64,000 nt of DNA, from NCBI RefSeq assembly GCF_030269445.1, contig NZ_BSTJ01000007.1, forward strand, positions 518,468 through 582,467, in the 5' to 3' direction. The notes beneath the pieces were generated by a model. The model made no database searches, had not been told where the DNA came from, and saw only the letters and a program-made list of their open reading frames with translations. How positions within the stretch are numbered: position 1 is the stretch's first letter; each line of letters opens with the position of its first letter. Below are positions 25,724-34,175 of the stretch, one piece after another. The DNA comes from Actinoallomurus iriomotensis (lineage in GTDB: Bacteria > Actinomycetota > Actinomycetes > Streptosporangiales > Streptosporangiaceae). The position numbers and the translations under genes were made by a program.

Positions 25724-26325
25724 TCAGAATCCTGCTCGCGGAGGACATGCACATCATCCGCGCCGCCCTGGTCGCCCTGCTGTCACTGCAAGCCGACCTC
25801 GAGGTCGTCGCCGAGCTCGACCGTGGTGACGAGGTGCTCACCGCCGCGCTGCGGACCCGCCCGGACGTCGCCGTGCTCGACATCGACCTGCCCGGCATGG
25901 ACGGGCTGGCCGTGGCCGAACAGCTCGCGGCCGAGCTGCCGGGCTGCCGAATCCTCGTGCTCACCGGCCTCAGCCAGCCCGGCAATCTGTTGCGCGCGCT
26001 CAAGGTCCATGTACGCGGCTTCATCGTCAAGGACGCGCCGGCCCATACCCTCATCGATGGCATCCGGCGGGTCGCGGCCGGCGACCGCGTGATCGATCCC
26101 GACCTGCTCGCAGCCGCGCTGGAGACCGGCAGTTCCCCGCTGACGAACCAGGAACGCAAGGTGCTACTGGCAGCCGAGAGCGGCAAGCCCACCGATCAGA
26201 TCGCCAGACAACTCGCCCTCTCGCCGGCCACCGTGCGCAACTACATGTCCCACGCCATCAGCAAAGTCGGCGGCCGCAACCGACTTGACGCGATCCGCAT
26301 CGCCCGCGACGCCGGCTGGCTCTGA
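25720..26325 (+). CDS. LuxR-type response regulator (DesR-like)
   Basis: 201 residues. Receiver with acidic residues in LLAEDMH, phosphoacceptor Asp in VAVLDIDLPGMDG, and Lys in GFIVKDAPAHTL; C-terminal LuxR helix-turn-helix LTNQERKVLLAAESG and SPATVRNYMSHAISKVGGRNR. Short linker as in DesR. Starts at ATG 25720 inside the kinase stop. The half-palindrome GATGATGTTCGTCATC near 23477-23492 in the divergent promoter is a possible binding site (weak). Confidence 0.92.
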   Translation: MIRILLAEDMHIIRAALVALLSLQADLEVVAELDRGDEVLTAALRTRPDVAVLDIDLPGMDGLAVAEQLAAELPGCRILVLTGLSQPGNLLRALKVHVRGFIVKDAPAHTLIDGIRRVAAGDRVIDPDLLAAALETGSSPLTNQERKVLLAAESGKPTDQIARQLALSPATVRNYMSHAISKVGGRNRLDAIRIARDAGWL

Positions 26326-26405
26326 CCAAGACGGCGGGCCGCCAGGGGGCCGAGCGCCGACGATTCGACCGGCGTGGAAATGATCCGCGGCTACGGTCTC
26401 GGCTC

Positions 26406-27032
26406 ATGGAGATCCACACGGCGGAACACCAGGTCATCACGCCCAGCATCCTGTACTTCGGCACGCCGGTCGTGCTGCTCAGCACCGAGAACGAGGACGG
26501 CACGGCCAACCTCGCGCCCATGTCGTCGGCCTGGGCGCTCGGGCAGACGGTGGTCCTCGGGCTCGGCGCGCACGGACAGACCGGGCGCAACCTGCTCGCG
26601 CGTCCCGAGGTCGTGATCAACCTGCCCGCGCCCGAACACTGGGCGGCCGTCGAACGGCTGGCGCCGCTGACCGGGCACGATCCCGTTCCCCCGCACAAGC
26701 GGGGCACGTTCCGGTACGAGCCGGCCAAGTTCGGCGCCGCGGGACTGAGTCCGCTGCCCGCCGAGCTGGTCCGGCCGCCGCGCGTCGCCGAGTGCCCGAT
26801 CCAGCTGGAGGCCCGCGCGGCCGACGTACGGCCCGACAGCACGGACGCGTTCCTCATCGTCGAGGCGCACGTCCTGCGGGTCCACGCCGATCCCCGGCTC
26901 GTCGTGCCGGGCACCCAGCACGTCGACCCGGCGCGCTGGAGCCCGCTGATCTACAACTTCCGTCACTACTTCGGCCTCGGCCCCGAGCTGGGCCGGAGCT
27001 TCCGCAGCGAGACGCGTGCCGCGCGGGCGTGA
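26406..27032 (+). CDS. Flavin reductase-like (split barrel) protein
   Basis: 208 residues. N-terminal half follows the flavin reductase/FMN-binding split-barrel pattern: YFGTPVVLLSTENEDGTANLAPMSSAWALG, described here as GTPVVLLSTENEDGTAN followed by APMSSAW, then GRNLLARPEVVINLP. Related proteins bind FMN and reduce it or use it as cofactor; substrate unknown. It stands alone, 80 bases after the response regulator and 10 bases before a converging serine hydrolase gene. Confidence 0.8.
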   Translation: MEIHTAEHQVITPSILYFGTPVVLLSTENEDGTANLAPMSSAWALGQTVVLGLGAHGQTGRNLLARPEVVINLPAPEHWAAVERLAPLTGHDPVPPHKRGTFRYEPAKFGAAGLSPLPAELVRPPRVAECPIQLEARAADVRPDSTDAFLIVEAHVLRVHADPRLVVPGTQHVDPARWSPLIYNFRHYFGLGPELGRSFRSETRAARA

Positions 27033-27042
27033 CCCGGCCGGC

Positions 27043-28275
27043 TCAGTCGACCAGGGCCTGGTAGACCAGCTGTTTCAGCCGGGTGCGGATCGGGTGGGTG
27101 TTCGAGGGCAGCAGCTGGGTCAGGAAGACGACCGTCAGCTCCTCGGCCGGGTCGACCCAGAACGCCGTGCTCGCCGCGCCGCCCCAGTTGTACTCGCCCT
27201 TCGACGTCAGCGACTTCGTCTTCGCCGCGTCCTCCACGACCGCGAACCCGAGGCCGAAGCCGATCCCCGCGTAGGAGACCTCGGCGAACACCGGACGGCC
27301 GTACTCCTCCAGGTCGGCCCCGCCCGGCAGGTGGTTGCGCGTCATGTACGCGACCGTGCGCGGGCCCAGCAGCCGTACGCCGTCCAGTTCTCCGCCGCGC
27401 AGCAGCATCTGGCAGAACCGGTGGTAGTCGCCCGCGCTGGAGATCAGGCCTCCGCCGCCCGACAGCGCGCGCGGCGGCCGGAAGGCGGTGTCGCCCATGT
27501 CGAGCAGCTTGGCGCGGCCGTCGGCGCCGGCGAAGTACAGGGACGCCATCCGGTCGGCGTCGTCCGTGCCGACGTGGAACGCCGTGTCGGTCATCCCCAA
27601 GGGGTCGAAGATCCGCTCGGCGAAAAAGCGGTCCAGCGGCTGCCCGGACACCACCTCGACCAGCCGCCCGAGGACGTCGGTCGCCATGGAGTAGTTCCAC
27701 TGAGAGCCGGGCTCGAACAGGAGGGGCAGCTCGGCCAGCCGGTCGACCGCGCCGGCCAGGTCGAGGCCGCGCGGCGTCGACCGGTCGAAGCCGGCCGCGC
27801 GGTACAGCTCGTCGACCACGCTGACGTGCTGGAACCCGTACACGAGCCCGGACGTGTGGCTGAGCAGGTGCCAGACACGGATCGGCTCGGCCGCGGGGCG
27901 GGTGATGGGCGCCTCGGCCGTGCCCTTCTCGTACACCCGCATGTCGGCGAACGCCGGGAGGAAGCGGCTGATCGGGTCGGTCAGCTCGAAGGCACCCTCC
28001 TCGTACAGCATCATCGCCGCCACCGAGGTGATCGGCTTGGACATCGAGTAGATGCGGAAGAGGGTGTCGGTCTCGACCGGAGCGCCGGAGGCCAGGTCGC
28101 GCGCGCCGTACGCCGACAGGTGGGCGATCTCACCGCGCCGGCTGACCAGAGTCAGCCAGCCGGGCAGTCGTCCGTCGTCGACGTAGGGGGCGAAGTGGGA
28201 GTCGATGCGGCGCAGCCGCCCCGCATCGAGGCCCACATCCGCCGGATCGCACGTGACCTTCAACTCGCCGCCCAT
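27043..28275 (-). CDS. Serine hydrolase of the class C beta-lactamase/esterase family
   Basis: 410 residues, no signal peptide. Catalytic Ser-Lys in YSMSKPITSVAAMM (SxxK), Tyr motif in WNYSMATDVLGRLVE (YxM variant of YxN), and HLLSHTSGLVYGF between them. These cytoplasmic relatives are usually esterases or lactonases (EstB/LovD-like), not antibiotic-degrading beta-lactamases. The start codon lies 42 bases from a 15-bp palindrome typical of TetR-type operators. It converges on the flavin reductase gene. Confidence 0.9.
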   Translation of the reverse strand: MGGELKVTCDPADVGLDAGRLRRIDSHFAPYVDDGRLPGWLTLVSRRGEIAHLSAYGARDLASGAPVETDTLFRIYSMSKPITSVAAMMLYEEGAFELTDPISRFLPAFADMRVYEKGTAEAPITRPAAEPIRVWHLLSHTSGLVYGFQHVSVVDELYRAAGFDRSTPRGLDLAGAVDRLAELPLLFEPGSQWNYSMATDVLGRLVEVVSGQPLDRFFAERIFDPLGMTDTAFHVGTDDADRMASLYFAGADGRAKLLDMGDTAFRPPRALSGGGGLISSAGDYHRFCQMLLRGGELDGVRLLGPRTVAYMTRNHLPGGADLEEYGRPVFAEVSYAGIGFGLGFAVVEDAAKTKSLTSKGEYNWGGAASTAFWVDPAEELTVVFLTQLLPSNTHPIRTRLKQLVYQALVD

Positions 28276-28316
28276 CGGCCCCTCCGTTGATCGCGGAAGC
28301 GTTTTTTAGAACGTCA

Positions 28317-28331
28317 TTCTAGGCTAGGCCG
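28317..28331. promoter_or_regulatory. TetR-type operator candidate
   Basis: TAGAACGTCATTCTA is a 15-bp palindrome (TAGAA arms, five-base centre) 42 bases upstream of the serine hydrolase start. It resembles, but is one base longer than, the TAGAAC-NN-GTTCTA motif of KstR-type TetR regulators of lipid and steroid catabolism. No TetR gene is adjacent, so the regulator would be encoded elsewhere. Confidence 0.5.
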
Positions 28332-28396
28332 GTGCAGGGGCGGAGGTAGCATGGCCTCGCCTTTGATGGGGAGTTTGCGGATAACGAGGTTGTGCG

Positions 28397-28792
28397 GTGG
28401 CGGCTGGCAGCATTGTGCGGTTCGACGAGGTTCGCGGGTACGGTTTCATCGCGCCGGAGGGTGGCGGGGAGGACGTTTTCGTCCACGCCAACGACCTCGT
28501 GGCGGACAAGGCCCTGTACAAGGTCGGCGCCCGGGTGGAGTTCGACATCTCCGAAGGCGACCGCGGACTCAAGGCGTCGACCGTGCGCCTCGTACGGCAG
28601 TCCGGCCCGCCGTCCCGGCGAGGCGACCTGCCGGACGCCGACGAGCTGTGCGACGTGCTCTCGGCCGGTGAGTTCACCCAGGACATCACCGAAGTGCTCC
28701 TCCGCGTGCCCAGCCTGACCGGCGAACAGATACTCCAGCTGCGCCGGCACCTGCTGGAGCTGGCCCGCGACCGCGGCTGGGTCGACTCCTGA
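28397..28792 (+). CDS. Cold-shock domain protein with C-terminal extension
   Basis: 131 residues from GTG 28397. The first 65 residues form a cold-shock domain: GSIVRFDEVRGYGFIAPEGG (RNP1-like) and DVFVHANDL (RNP2-like), with the usual aromatic positions partly replaced (Arg-Phe for Trp-Phe). A 65-residue C-terminal part with TGEQILQLRRHLLELARDRGWVD is helical and not part of a standard CspA (about 67 residues). Such extended forms are frequent in actinobacteria. Binds single-stranded nucleic acid; specific role unknown. Confidence 0.87.
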   Translation: MAAGSIVRFDEVRGYGFIAPEGGGEDVFVHANDLVADKALYKVGARVEFDISEGDRGLKASTVRLVRQSGPPSRRGDLPDADELCDVLSAGEFTQDITEVLLRVPSLTGEQILQLRRHLLELARDRGWVDS

Positions 28793-28810
28793 CCTGACGC
28801 CGCACCGCCC

Positions 28811-28840
28811 CTCGTCGAATCGACGAGACGGGATTCGTCG
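28811..28840. promoter_or_regulatory. Palindrome upstream of ABC/two-component operon, candidate regulator site
   Basis: CTCGTCGAATCGACGAG (28811-28827) is a 17-bp palindrome, and the half-site GATTCGTCG recurs at 28832-28840. It lies 45-75 bases before the ATPase start at 28885. The LuxR regulator at the end of that operon may bind here in autoregulation. It could also act as a weak terminator of the cold-shock gene, but there is no T-run. Confidence 0.42.
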
Positions 28841-28884
28841 CGGAGGATGAGGACGCCGCGGAATCCCCGGCCTACGTTCGCGTC

Positions 28885-29799
28885 ATGCGAGTCATCCGAT
28901 GCGAGGGGCTGACCAAGCGGTACGGATCCACGGTCGCCGTCGACGGCCTGGATCTGGTCGTCGAATCCGGTCAGGTGTTCGGTTTTCTCGGGCCGAACGG
29001 GTCGGGCAAGACGACGACGATGCGGATGCTGCTCGGCCTGATCAGACCGAGCAGCGGGCGAGCCTGGGTGAACGAGCGGCGGCTTCCGGATCCCTCCGGG
29101 CTGTCCCGGATCGGAGCGATGGTCGAGGAGCCCGCGTTCCATCCATGGCTGAGCGGCCAGCGCAACCTCGAGGTCCTGGCATTGCACGGGCCGCCGCTGC
29201 CGAACCCCGACGGCGTCCCCGCCGCGCTGGAGCGGGTCGGCCTGACCGCCGTCGCGCGGCGGAAGGTCAAGGCGTACTCCCAGGGCATGCGGCAGCGGCT
29301 GGGATTGGCGGCGGCGTTGATGCGCGAGCCCGCGTTGCTGCTTCTGGACGAGCCGACCAACGGCCTGGACCCGGCCGGCATCCGCGAGTTCCGTGACCTG
29401 CTGCGCTCCCTGGCCGGCGACGGCATGACGGTGTTCCTGTCCAGCCATCTGCTGAGCGAGGTGGAGCAGGTGTGCGACCAGGTCGCCGTGATGAGCCGGG
29501 GTCGGCTCGTCGAACACGGCCGTGTCGGTGAGCTGGCGGCGACCCGGCCGAGGGTGCGTGTCGCCGTGGACGAGACCGAGCAGGACGCCGCGCAGGCGCT
29601 CCTTTCCGCATGGCCGGTACGCACGGACGGTGAGCGGATGCTCGTGGTCGACGGTGCGGACGGGCGTGAGGTGAACCAGACGCTGGGCCGGGGTGGAGTG
29701 TGGGCGCGGCAGATCCGGACCGAGCGCCCTGGGCTTGAAGAGGCTTTCCTGCGGCTGACCCTCACCGAGGAGGAACGCGATGCGTCTTCTGCGAGCTGA
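28885..29799 (+). CDS. ABC transporter ATP-binding protein, lantibiotic/bacitracin export type
   Basis: 304 residues. Walker A GPNGSGKTT near residue 38, a Q-loop variant (MVEEPAF), signature YSQGMRQRLGLA, Walker B LLLLDEPTNGLDPAG, and H-loop SSHLLSEVEQ. The non-canonical signature SQGM and the C-terminal domain of about 90 residues are typical of BcrA/NatA-like exporters. First gene of an operon permease - kinase - regulator (20-bp overlap with the permease gene). Probably exports a cell-wall-active peptide or supports resistance to one. Confidence 0.93.
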   Translation: MRVIRCEGLTKRYGSTVAVDGLDLVVESGQVFGFLGPNGSGKTTTMRMLLGLIRPSSGRAWVNERRLPDPSGLSRIGAMVEEPAFHPWLSGQRNLEVLALHGPPLPNPDGVPAALERVGLTAVARRKVKAYSQGMRQRLGLAAALMREPALLLLDEPTNGLDPAGIREFRDLLRSLAGDGMTVFLSSHLLSEVEQVCDQVAVMSRGRLVEHGRVGELAATRPRVRVAVDETEQDAAQALLSAWPVRTDGERMLVVDGADGREVNQTLGRGGVWARQIRTERPGLEEAFLRLTLTEEERDASSAS

Positions 29800-30727
29800 A
29801 CTGCGCAAACTCAACCGGCCATTGCTGTGGGGGGTGACGCTCGCGGCCATGTTGTTCTGCGTGCTGCTGGCCATCGGCGGTGCCGCCAACGCCCACCGGT
29901 ACACGGTGGAGGCGACGCGTCCGGTCTCCTGCTCGGCGATGGGCGTGCCCGAGGGGCCTGCCTGCGCGGATGTACGGGCACGGATGGGGGACCGGCTCGC
30001 CGAGAACCGCCGCCAGATGCTGTCGGCCGCGACGCGCACCTCCGCGCAGCTGAATCCGGTGGCCGCCGGCGCCGAGGCCGCCGGGCTCATGGCCTCCCTG
30101 CCGGGGGCGCTGGTTCTCGCGCTGCTGGCCGGAGGGCATGTCGGCGGGGAATGGTCGGGCCGCACGCTGAAGAACGTGCTCACCCAGTGCGGCCACCGGT
30201 GGCGGGTGCTGGTCGCGAAGTTCGTCAGCCTCTGGCTGGCCGGCGTCGGAGTGATCGCCGCGTGCTGGGCGGCACTCACGGTGGCCGGCCCGATCCTCAC
30301 CCGTGCGTACCGGCTGCCGGATCCGCACGAGCCGGTGGGACAGGCGGCGACGTGGGCGGGCTCCCAGGCGGGACGGTCGCTGCTGGTACTCGCCGCGTTC
30401 GCCGGGATCGGCCTGCTCGCCGCCGCCGTGACCCGCGGAACGATCGGCACGATGGCGACCTCCGCCGGGATCGACATCGCGATGCTCGTCGCGGCCGCGG
30501 TGCCCGGCATCGGCCGGTGGACGCCCGCCACCTGGGTGCAGGGCTGGATGGGATTCGCGGCCGGGCAGCGTTCGATCACCGCGCTGCCGGACAACTTCTG
30601 GTCCCGGTTCATCGGCTCCGGCGGCGCGACGCCCGGCCATCTGTTCGGCCTGGTGGGACTGTCCGCGACGCTGGCCGTGTGCGGGGTGGCCGCCCTGGCC
30701 CTGTTCCGCCGCGCCGAGGTGACCTGA
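29780..30727 (+). CDS. ABC-2 type exporter permease
   Basis: 315 residues with about six membrane segments (first at residues 16-34 in LLWGVTLAAMLFCVLLAIGG, split by no polar gap) and a large extracytoplasmic loop after the first one. N-terminus MRLLRAELRKL is usual for these permeases. Start ATG 29780 with GAGGAGG nearby, inside the ATPase coding end. It partners the ATPase at 28885-29799; the kinase gene begins on its last base (TGATG). Confidence 0.88.
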   Translation: MRLLRAELRKLNRPLLWGVTLAAMLFCVLLAIGGAANAHRYTVEATRPVSCSAMGVPEGPACADVRARMGDRLAENRRQMLSAATRTSAQLNPVAAGAEAAGLMASLPGALVLALLAGGHVGGEWSGRTLKNVLTQCGHRWRVLVAKFVSLWLAGVGVIAACWAALTVAGPILTRAYRLPDPHEPVGQAATWAGSQAGRSLLVLAAFAGIGLLAAAVTRGTIGTMATSAGIDIAMLVAAAVPGIGRWTPATWVQGWMGFAAGQRSITALPDNFWSRFIGSGGATPGHLFGLVGLSATLAVCGVAALALFRRAEVT

Positions 30728-31887
30728 TGAGAACCCACAGTCGGATCATGCCGCTCAATCCGGCCACCGCGCGGCGGGTCGACCTGCTCATGGCGGTAGG
30801 ACTGTTCGCGTGGGCGGCTCCGGACGTGCCGTGGTGGTGGCGGCCGGCCGGACACGTACCCGCCACCCCGGTCGTCCTGGGGTACCTGGTCCTGGCGCTG
30901 GCCGCGTCGGTTCCCTTCGCATGGCGCCGGCGTTCTCCCGTTCTGGTGTTCGCACTCGCGGCCGCGGTGCTCCTGACCCGCCACGCACTGCACCAGAACC
31001 AGATCGCGGCGTTCGCCGCGGTGCTGGTGGCCGCGTACGGGCTGGGCGCCTACTCCACCGGCGCCGGGCGCCACGCCGGTCGGCTCGGCCGGCTCAGCCT
31101 GATCATCGCCGCCGTGATCGGGGTGACGTTCAACAACGATCGGATGGCGGGCCTGCCGTTCGCGCTGATCGGTGCCGCTTTCCTGGCCGGCGACGCGGCC
31201 GCCGCGCGCCGTAACGAGGCCGCTGCCGCCGCGGAGGCCGCCCACCTGGCCGAACGCACCCGGATCGCCCGCGAGCTCCATGACGTTCTCGCGCACCAGC
31301 TCTCGGCGATCACCCTCCAGTCCGGCGTGGCCCGGATCACCGGCTCGGACCCTGACGCGCTCGCCACGGTCGAACGGCTGTCCCGCGAAGCGCTCACCGA
31401 ACTCAATCACCTGCTCGGTGTGCTCCGAGACGACGACGCGGACCACCCGGGCCGGCGTCCGGCTCCCTCCCTGGCCGAGCTGGGCTCGCTCCTGAAAGCC
31501 GCCCGGGACGCCGGTACCCCGGCGGACCTGGCGGTCATCGGACCGGAGCGGGATCTCAGTCCGGGCCTGCAGCTGTCGGCCTACCGGATCGTGCAGGAAT
31601 CACTGACCAACGTGCTCAAGCACGCCCCGGGCGCCCGAACCTTCGTGACCCTCCGCTATCAGACCGACCACCTGGCGCTGCGGGTCGTGAACGGACCCCC
31701 TCCGCAGGGGAACGCCACCGCCGTGATCCGGACGGCGGTGGCGCGTCCGGGCACGGGCGGCCGTGGAGTGCCGGGCATGCGAGAGCGGGCGGAGCCTTAC
31801 GGTGGGCGGCTGCACGCCAGGGCGGCGTCCGGCGGGTTCGCGGTGGCCGCCACGCTTCCCTACGACGACCGCGGGGGACGGCCGTGA
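30727..31887 (+). CDS. NarL-family sensor histidine kinase
   Basis: 386 residues from ATG 30727, which shares its first base with the permease stop. Four to five membrane helices, a coiled stretch rich in Ala-Glu (AAAAAEAAHLAERT), then HisKA_3 with the phosphoacceptor in ARELHDVLAHQLSAITLQSG, an N-box VQESLTNVLKHAPG and a glycine box GGRGVPGMRERAEPYGG. Fully equipped kinase. It should sense the exporter substrate or the exporter itself. Confidence 0.93.
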   Translation: MRTHSRIMPLNPATARRVDLLMAVGLFAWAAPDVPWWWRPAGHVPATPVVLGYLVLALAASVPFAWRRRSPVLVFALAAAVLLTRHALHQNQIAAFAAVLVAAYGLGAYSTGAGRHAGRLGRLSLIIAAVIGVTFNNDRMAGLPFALIGAAFLAGDAAAARRNEAAAAAEAAHLAERTRIARELHDVLAHQLSAITLQSGVARITGSDPDALATVERLSREALTELNHLLGVLRDDDADHPGRRPAPSLAELGSLLKAARDAGTPADLAVIGPERDLSPGLQLSAYRIVQESLTNVLKHAPGARTFVTLRYQTDHLALRVVNGPPPQGNATAVIRTAVARPGTGGRGVPGMRERAEPYGGRLHARAASGGFAVAATLPYDDRGGRP

Positions 31888-32573
31888 AGCCCGATGGGCC
31901 GCTGAAGGTGCTGGTCGCCGACGACCAGGCGATGGTCCGTGCGGCCCTCGTCGCGCTCCTGACGTCGCAACCCGATATCACCGTCGTCGCCGAGGCCGCC
32001 AACGGCGCCGACGCCATCGCCCTCGCCCACGAGCTCGCACCGGAGATCGTCCTGATGGACGTGAGGATGCCCGTCATGGACGGCCTGGAGGCGACCCGCC
32101 GGATCGTCACCGGCGCCTCGGCCAGTGCGCCCAGGGTCGTCGTCCTCACCACCTACGACCTGGACGAGTACGTCTACGACGCCCTCCGCGCCGGGGCCTG
32201 CGGCTTCCTGCTCAAACACGCGCCGCCGGAGGAACTGCTCCTCGGCGTACGCGCCGCCGCCGAAGGCGGTGCGCTGGTCTCACCGGCCGTCACCAAGCGC
32301 CTCATCGGGGCATTCACCACCCGGCCCCCCGCATCCGCTCGTCCCCCTGCCGCACTCGCCCGGTTGACCGCCCGTGAACGCGAGGTCTTCGACCTGGTCG
32401 TCGCAGGTCGGACCAACACCGAGATCGCCCGAGCGCTTCGCATCGCCGAGACCACCGTCAAGACCCATCTCGGTCACGCGCTGGACAAGCTGGACCTGCG
32501 CGATCGGGTCCATGCCGTCGTGTACGCGTATGAGAATCGGCTGGTCTCACCGCGCGATCATGTCGACCCGTGA
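31884..32573 (+). CDS. LuxR-type response regulator
   Basis: 229 residues from GTG 31884, overlapping the kinase stop (GTGA). Receiver: VLVADDQAMVR, phosphoacceptor Asp in IVLMDVRMPVMDG, Thr in VVLTTYDLDEYV, Lys in GFLLKHAPPEE. LuxR DNA-binding domain: LTAREREVFDLVVAGRTN and AETTVKTHLGHALDKL. Closes the four-gene exporter/two-component operon. Confidence 0.94.
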   Translation: MKPDGPLKVLVADDQAMVRAALVALLTSQPDITVVAEAANGADAIALAHELAPEIVLMDVRMPVMDGLEATRRIVTGASASAPRVVVLTTYDLDEYVYDALRAGACGFLLKHAPPEELLLGVRAAAEGGALVSPAVTKRLIGAFTTRPPASARPPAALARLTAREREVFDLVVAGRTNTEIARALRIAETTVKTHLGHALDKLDLRDRVHAVVYAYENRLVSPRDHVDP

Positions 32574-32625
32574 CGTCCGAGGGCCCTCGCCGGTGAGATG
32601 GCAGGCTTCATGGAACGCATCCGGC

Positions 32626-32640
32626 TTACCTGAGAGGTAA
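32626..32640. promoter_or_regulatory. Perfect palindrome upstream of MFS gene
   Basis: TTACCTGAGAGGTAA has six-base perfect arms around GAG and lies 36 bases before the MFS start at 32677. Its size and position fit a TetR- or MarR-type repressor site. No such regulator gene is next to it; the nearest TetR gene (34725) has a different site of its own. Confidence 0.5.
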
Positions 32641-32676
32641 TCGACCGGATGACCCCGCGGCGGCGAACCTTACGGC

Positions 32677-34095
32677 ATGAGCACCGCGATCATCGAAAGA
32701 CCGGCCCAGGAGCGGGCCGCCGCCGTACCCGGCCTCGGGACACTGCTCGTCCTGCTCGCCGGGACCTTCGTCACCACGCTCGACTTCTTCATCGTCAACG
32801 TCGCGATCCCGGCCACCCAGCGGGACCTGCACGCCGGGCCGTCCACCATCCAGTTCGTCGTCGCCGGCTTCGGGCTCGCATTGGCCGCCGGGCTGATCAC
32901 CGGGGGACGGCTCGGTGACCTGTACGGCCGGCGGCGGATGTACACGCTCGGGCTGACCCTGTTCACCCTCGCCTCGCTCGCGTGCGGGCTCGCGCCGACT
33001 GCCGGGTTCCTCGTCGGGGCACGCGTCGCGCAGGGCATGGCGGCGGCGCTGCTCATGCCGCAGGTGCTCGGCATCATCGGCACCGTCTACACCGGCGAGC
33101 GCCGGGCGCGCGCCTTCAACGCGTACGGGCTGGCGATGGGGTTCGGCGGCGTGTTCGGGCAGCTCATCGGCGGGCTGCTCATCAAGGCGGACATCGCCGG
33201 GCTCGGCTGGCGCACCGTCTTCCTGATCAACGTGCCGGTGGGGCTCGTGGCGGTGCCGGCGGCGATGCGCCTGGTGCCGGAGTCGCGGGCGGGCAAGGCC
33301 CGGCTCGACGTGGTGGGCGCCCTTCTCGTCACCGCCGGGCTGGTGTTGATCGTGCTGCCGCTCGTCGAGGGACGCCAGGAGGGCTGGCCGCTGTGGACCT
33401 GGCTGTGCCTGGGCGCGGCGCCGTTCGTCCTCGCCGCCTTCGCCGTGTACCAGCGGCGTGCCGGTGAGCGCGCGCTGATCCACCTCGGCCTGTTCCGGCA
33501 CCGGGCGTTCAGCGTGGGCGCCGTGATCGCGCTGCTCAGCCAGATGGCCGTCGCCTCGTTCTTCCTGATCCTCGCGCTGTACCTCCAGCAGGGCCGCGGG
33601 CTGTCGCCGCTGGAGTCGGGCCTGATCTTCCTGGCGCTCGGGGCCGGCTACTTCGTCTCGTCCTCGCGGGCGGTGCAGGTCGCGGCCCGGCTCGGCCGTC
33701 AGGTCCTCGCCCTCGGCGCGCTGACCATGGCCCTCGGGTACGGCCTGCTGGCCCTCGTCGCGGGGGCGACCGACGGCGGGATCGGCTGGCTGATCCCCGG
33801 GCTGCTCCTCGCGGGCTGCGGCATGGGCCTGGTGATGGCGCCGCTGCCCGCGACCGCGCTGACCGGGGTCGAGCCGCGGTACGCCGCCTCGGCCGCGGGT
33901 GTCGTCTCCACCTCGCTGCAGTCCGGCGGCGCGATCGGCGTCGCGGTCGTCGGCGTCGTCTTCTACGACGTCCTCGGCACGACCCGCTTCTCGGCCGCGT
34001 TCGTCGCCGGCCTCACGACGGTGATCGCCTGCTGCCTCGTCACGGCCGCGCTCGTCCAGCTCCTGCCGGGCCGGCGGCCGGGGGAGGGGCACTGA
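32677..34095 (+). CDS. MFS drug efflux transporter, DHA2 family
   Basis: 472 residues, 14 predicted helices. First-helix motif TLDFFIVNVAIPATQ, motif A GGRLGDLYGRRRMYTLG and motif C-like VAQGMAAALLMPQVLGIIG place it in the DHA2 proton-antiporter group. Starts at ATG 32677. Monocistronic: it follows the response regulator by 103 bases with its own palindrome upstream, and a GAAA-loop terminator lies 30 bases downstream. Confidence 0.93.
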   Translation: MSTAIIERPAQERAAAVPGLGTLLVLLAGTFVTTLDFFIVNVAIPATQRDLHAGPSTIQFVVAGFGLALAAGLITGGRLGDLYGRRRMYTLGLTLFTLASLACGLAPTAGFLVGARVAQGMAAALLMPQVLGIIGTVYTGERRARAFNAYGLAMGFGGVFGQLIGGLLIKADIAGLGWRTVFLINVPVGLVAVPAAMRLVPESRAGKARLDVVGALLVTAGLVLIVLPLVEGRQEGWPLWTWLCLGAAPFVLAAFAVYQRRAGERALIHLGLFRHRAFSVGAVIALLSQMAVASFFLILALYLQQGRGLSPLESGLIFLALGAGYFVSSSRAVQVAARLGRQVLALGALTMALGYGLLALVAGATDGGIGWLIPGLLLAGCGMGLVMAPLPATALTGVEPRYAASAAGVVSTSLQSGGAIGVAVVGVVFYDVLGTTRFSAAFVAGLTTVIACCLVTAALVQLLPGRRPGEGH

Positions 34096-34124
34096 TCGCT
34101 CCCGGCCCGGTACGGCGGTACGTG

Positions 34125-34148
34125 GGTCCGGCCCGAAAGGGCCGGGCC
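34125..34148 (+). terminator. Hairpin terminator of MFS gene
   Basis: GGTCCGGCCC pairs with GGGCCGGGCC across a GAAA tetraloop (34125-34148, one G-U pair), followed by CATTTCGTTTC. It lies 30 bases after the MFS stop, a classic intrinsic terminator form for a GC-rich genome. Confidence 0.85.
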
Positions 34149-34175
34149 CATTTCGTTTCGGGTGTCCTAGCGCCG

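Noticed and set aside
27043..28275. Class C beta-lactamase conferring resistance
   Set aside because: No signal peptide and the family includes mostly cytoplasmic esterases; resistance role not supported.
28324..31446. Very long minus-strand open frame (over 1,000 codons) opposite the cold-shock and ABC/kinase genes
   Set aside because: Antisense shadow of high-GC genes with G/C third positions; the protein is Arg/Ala/Pro-rich with no domain, while the plus strand encodes clear ABC and kinase motifs.
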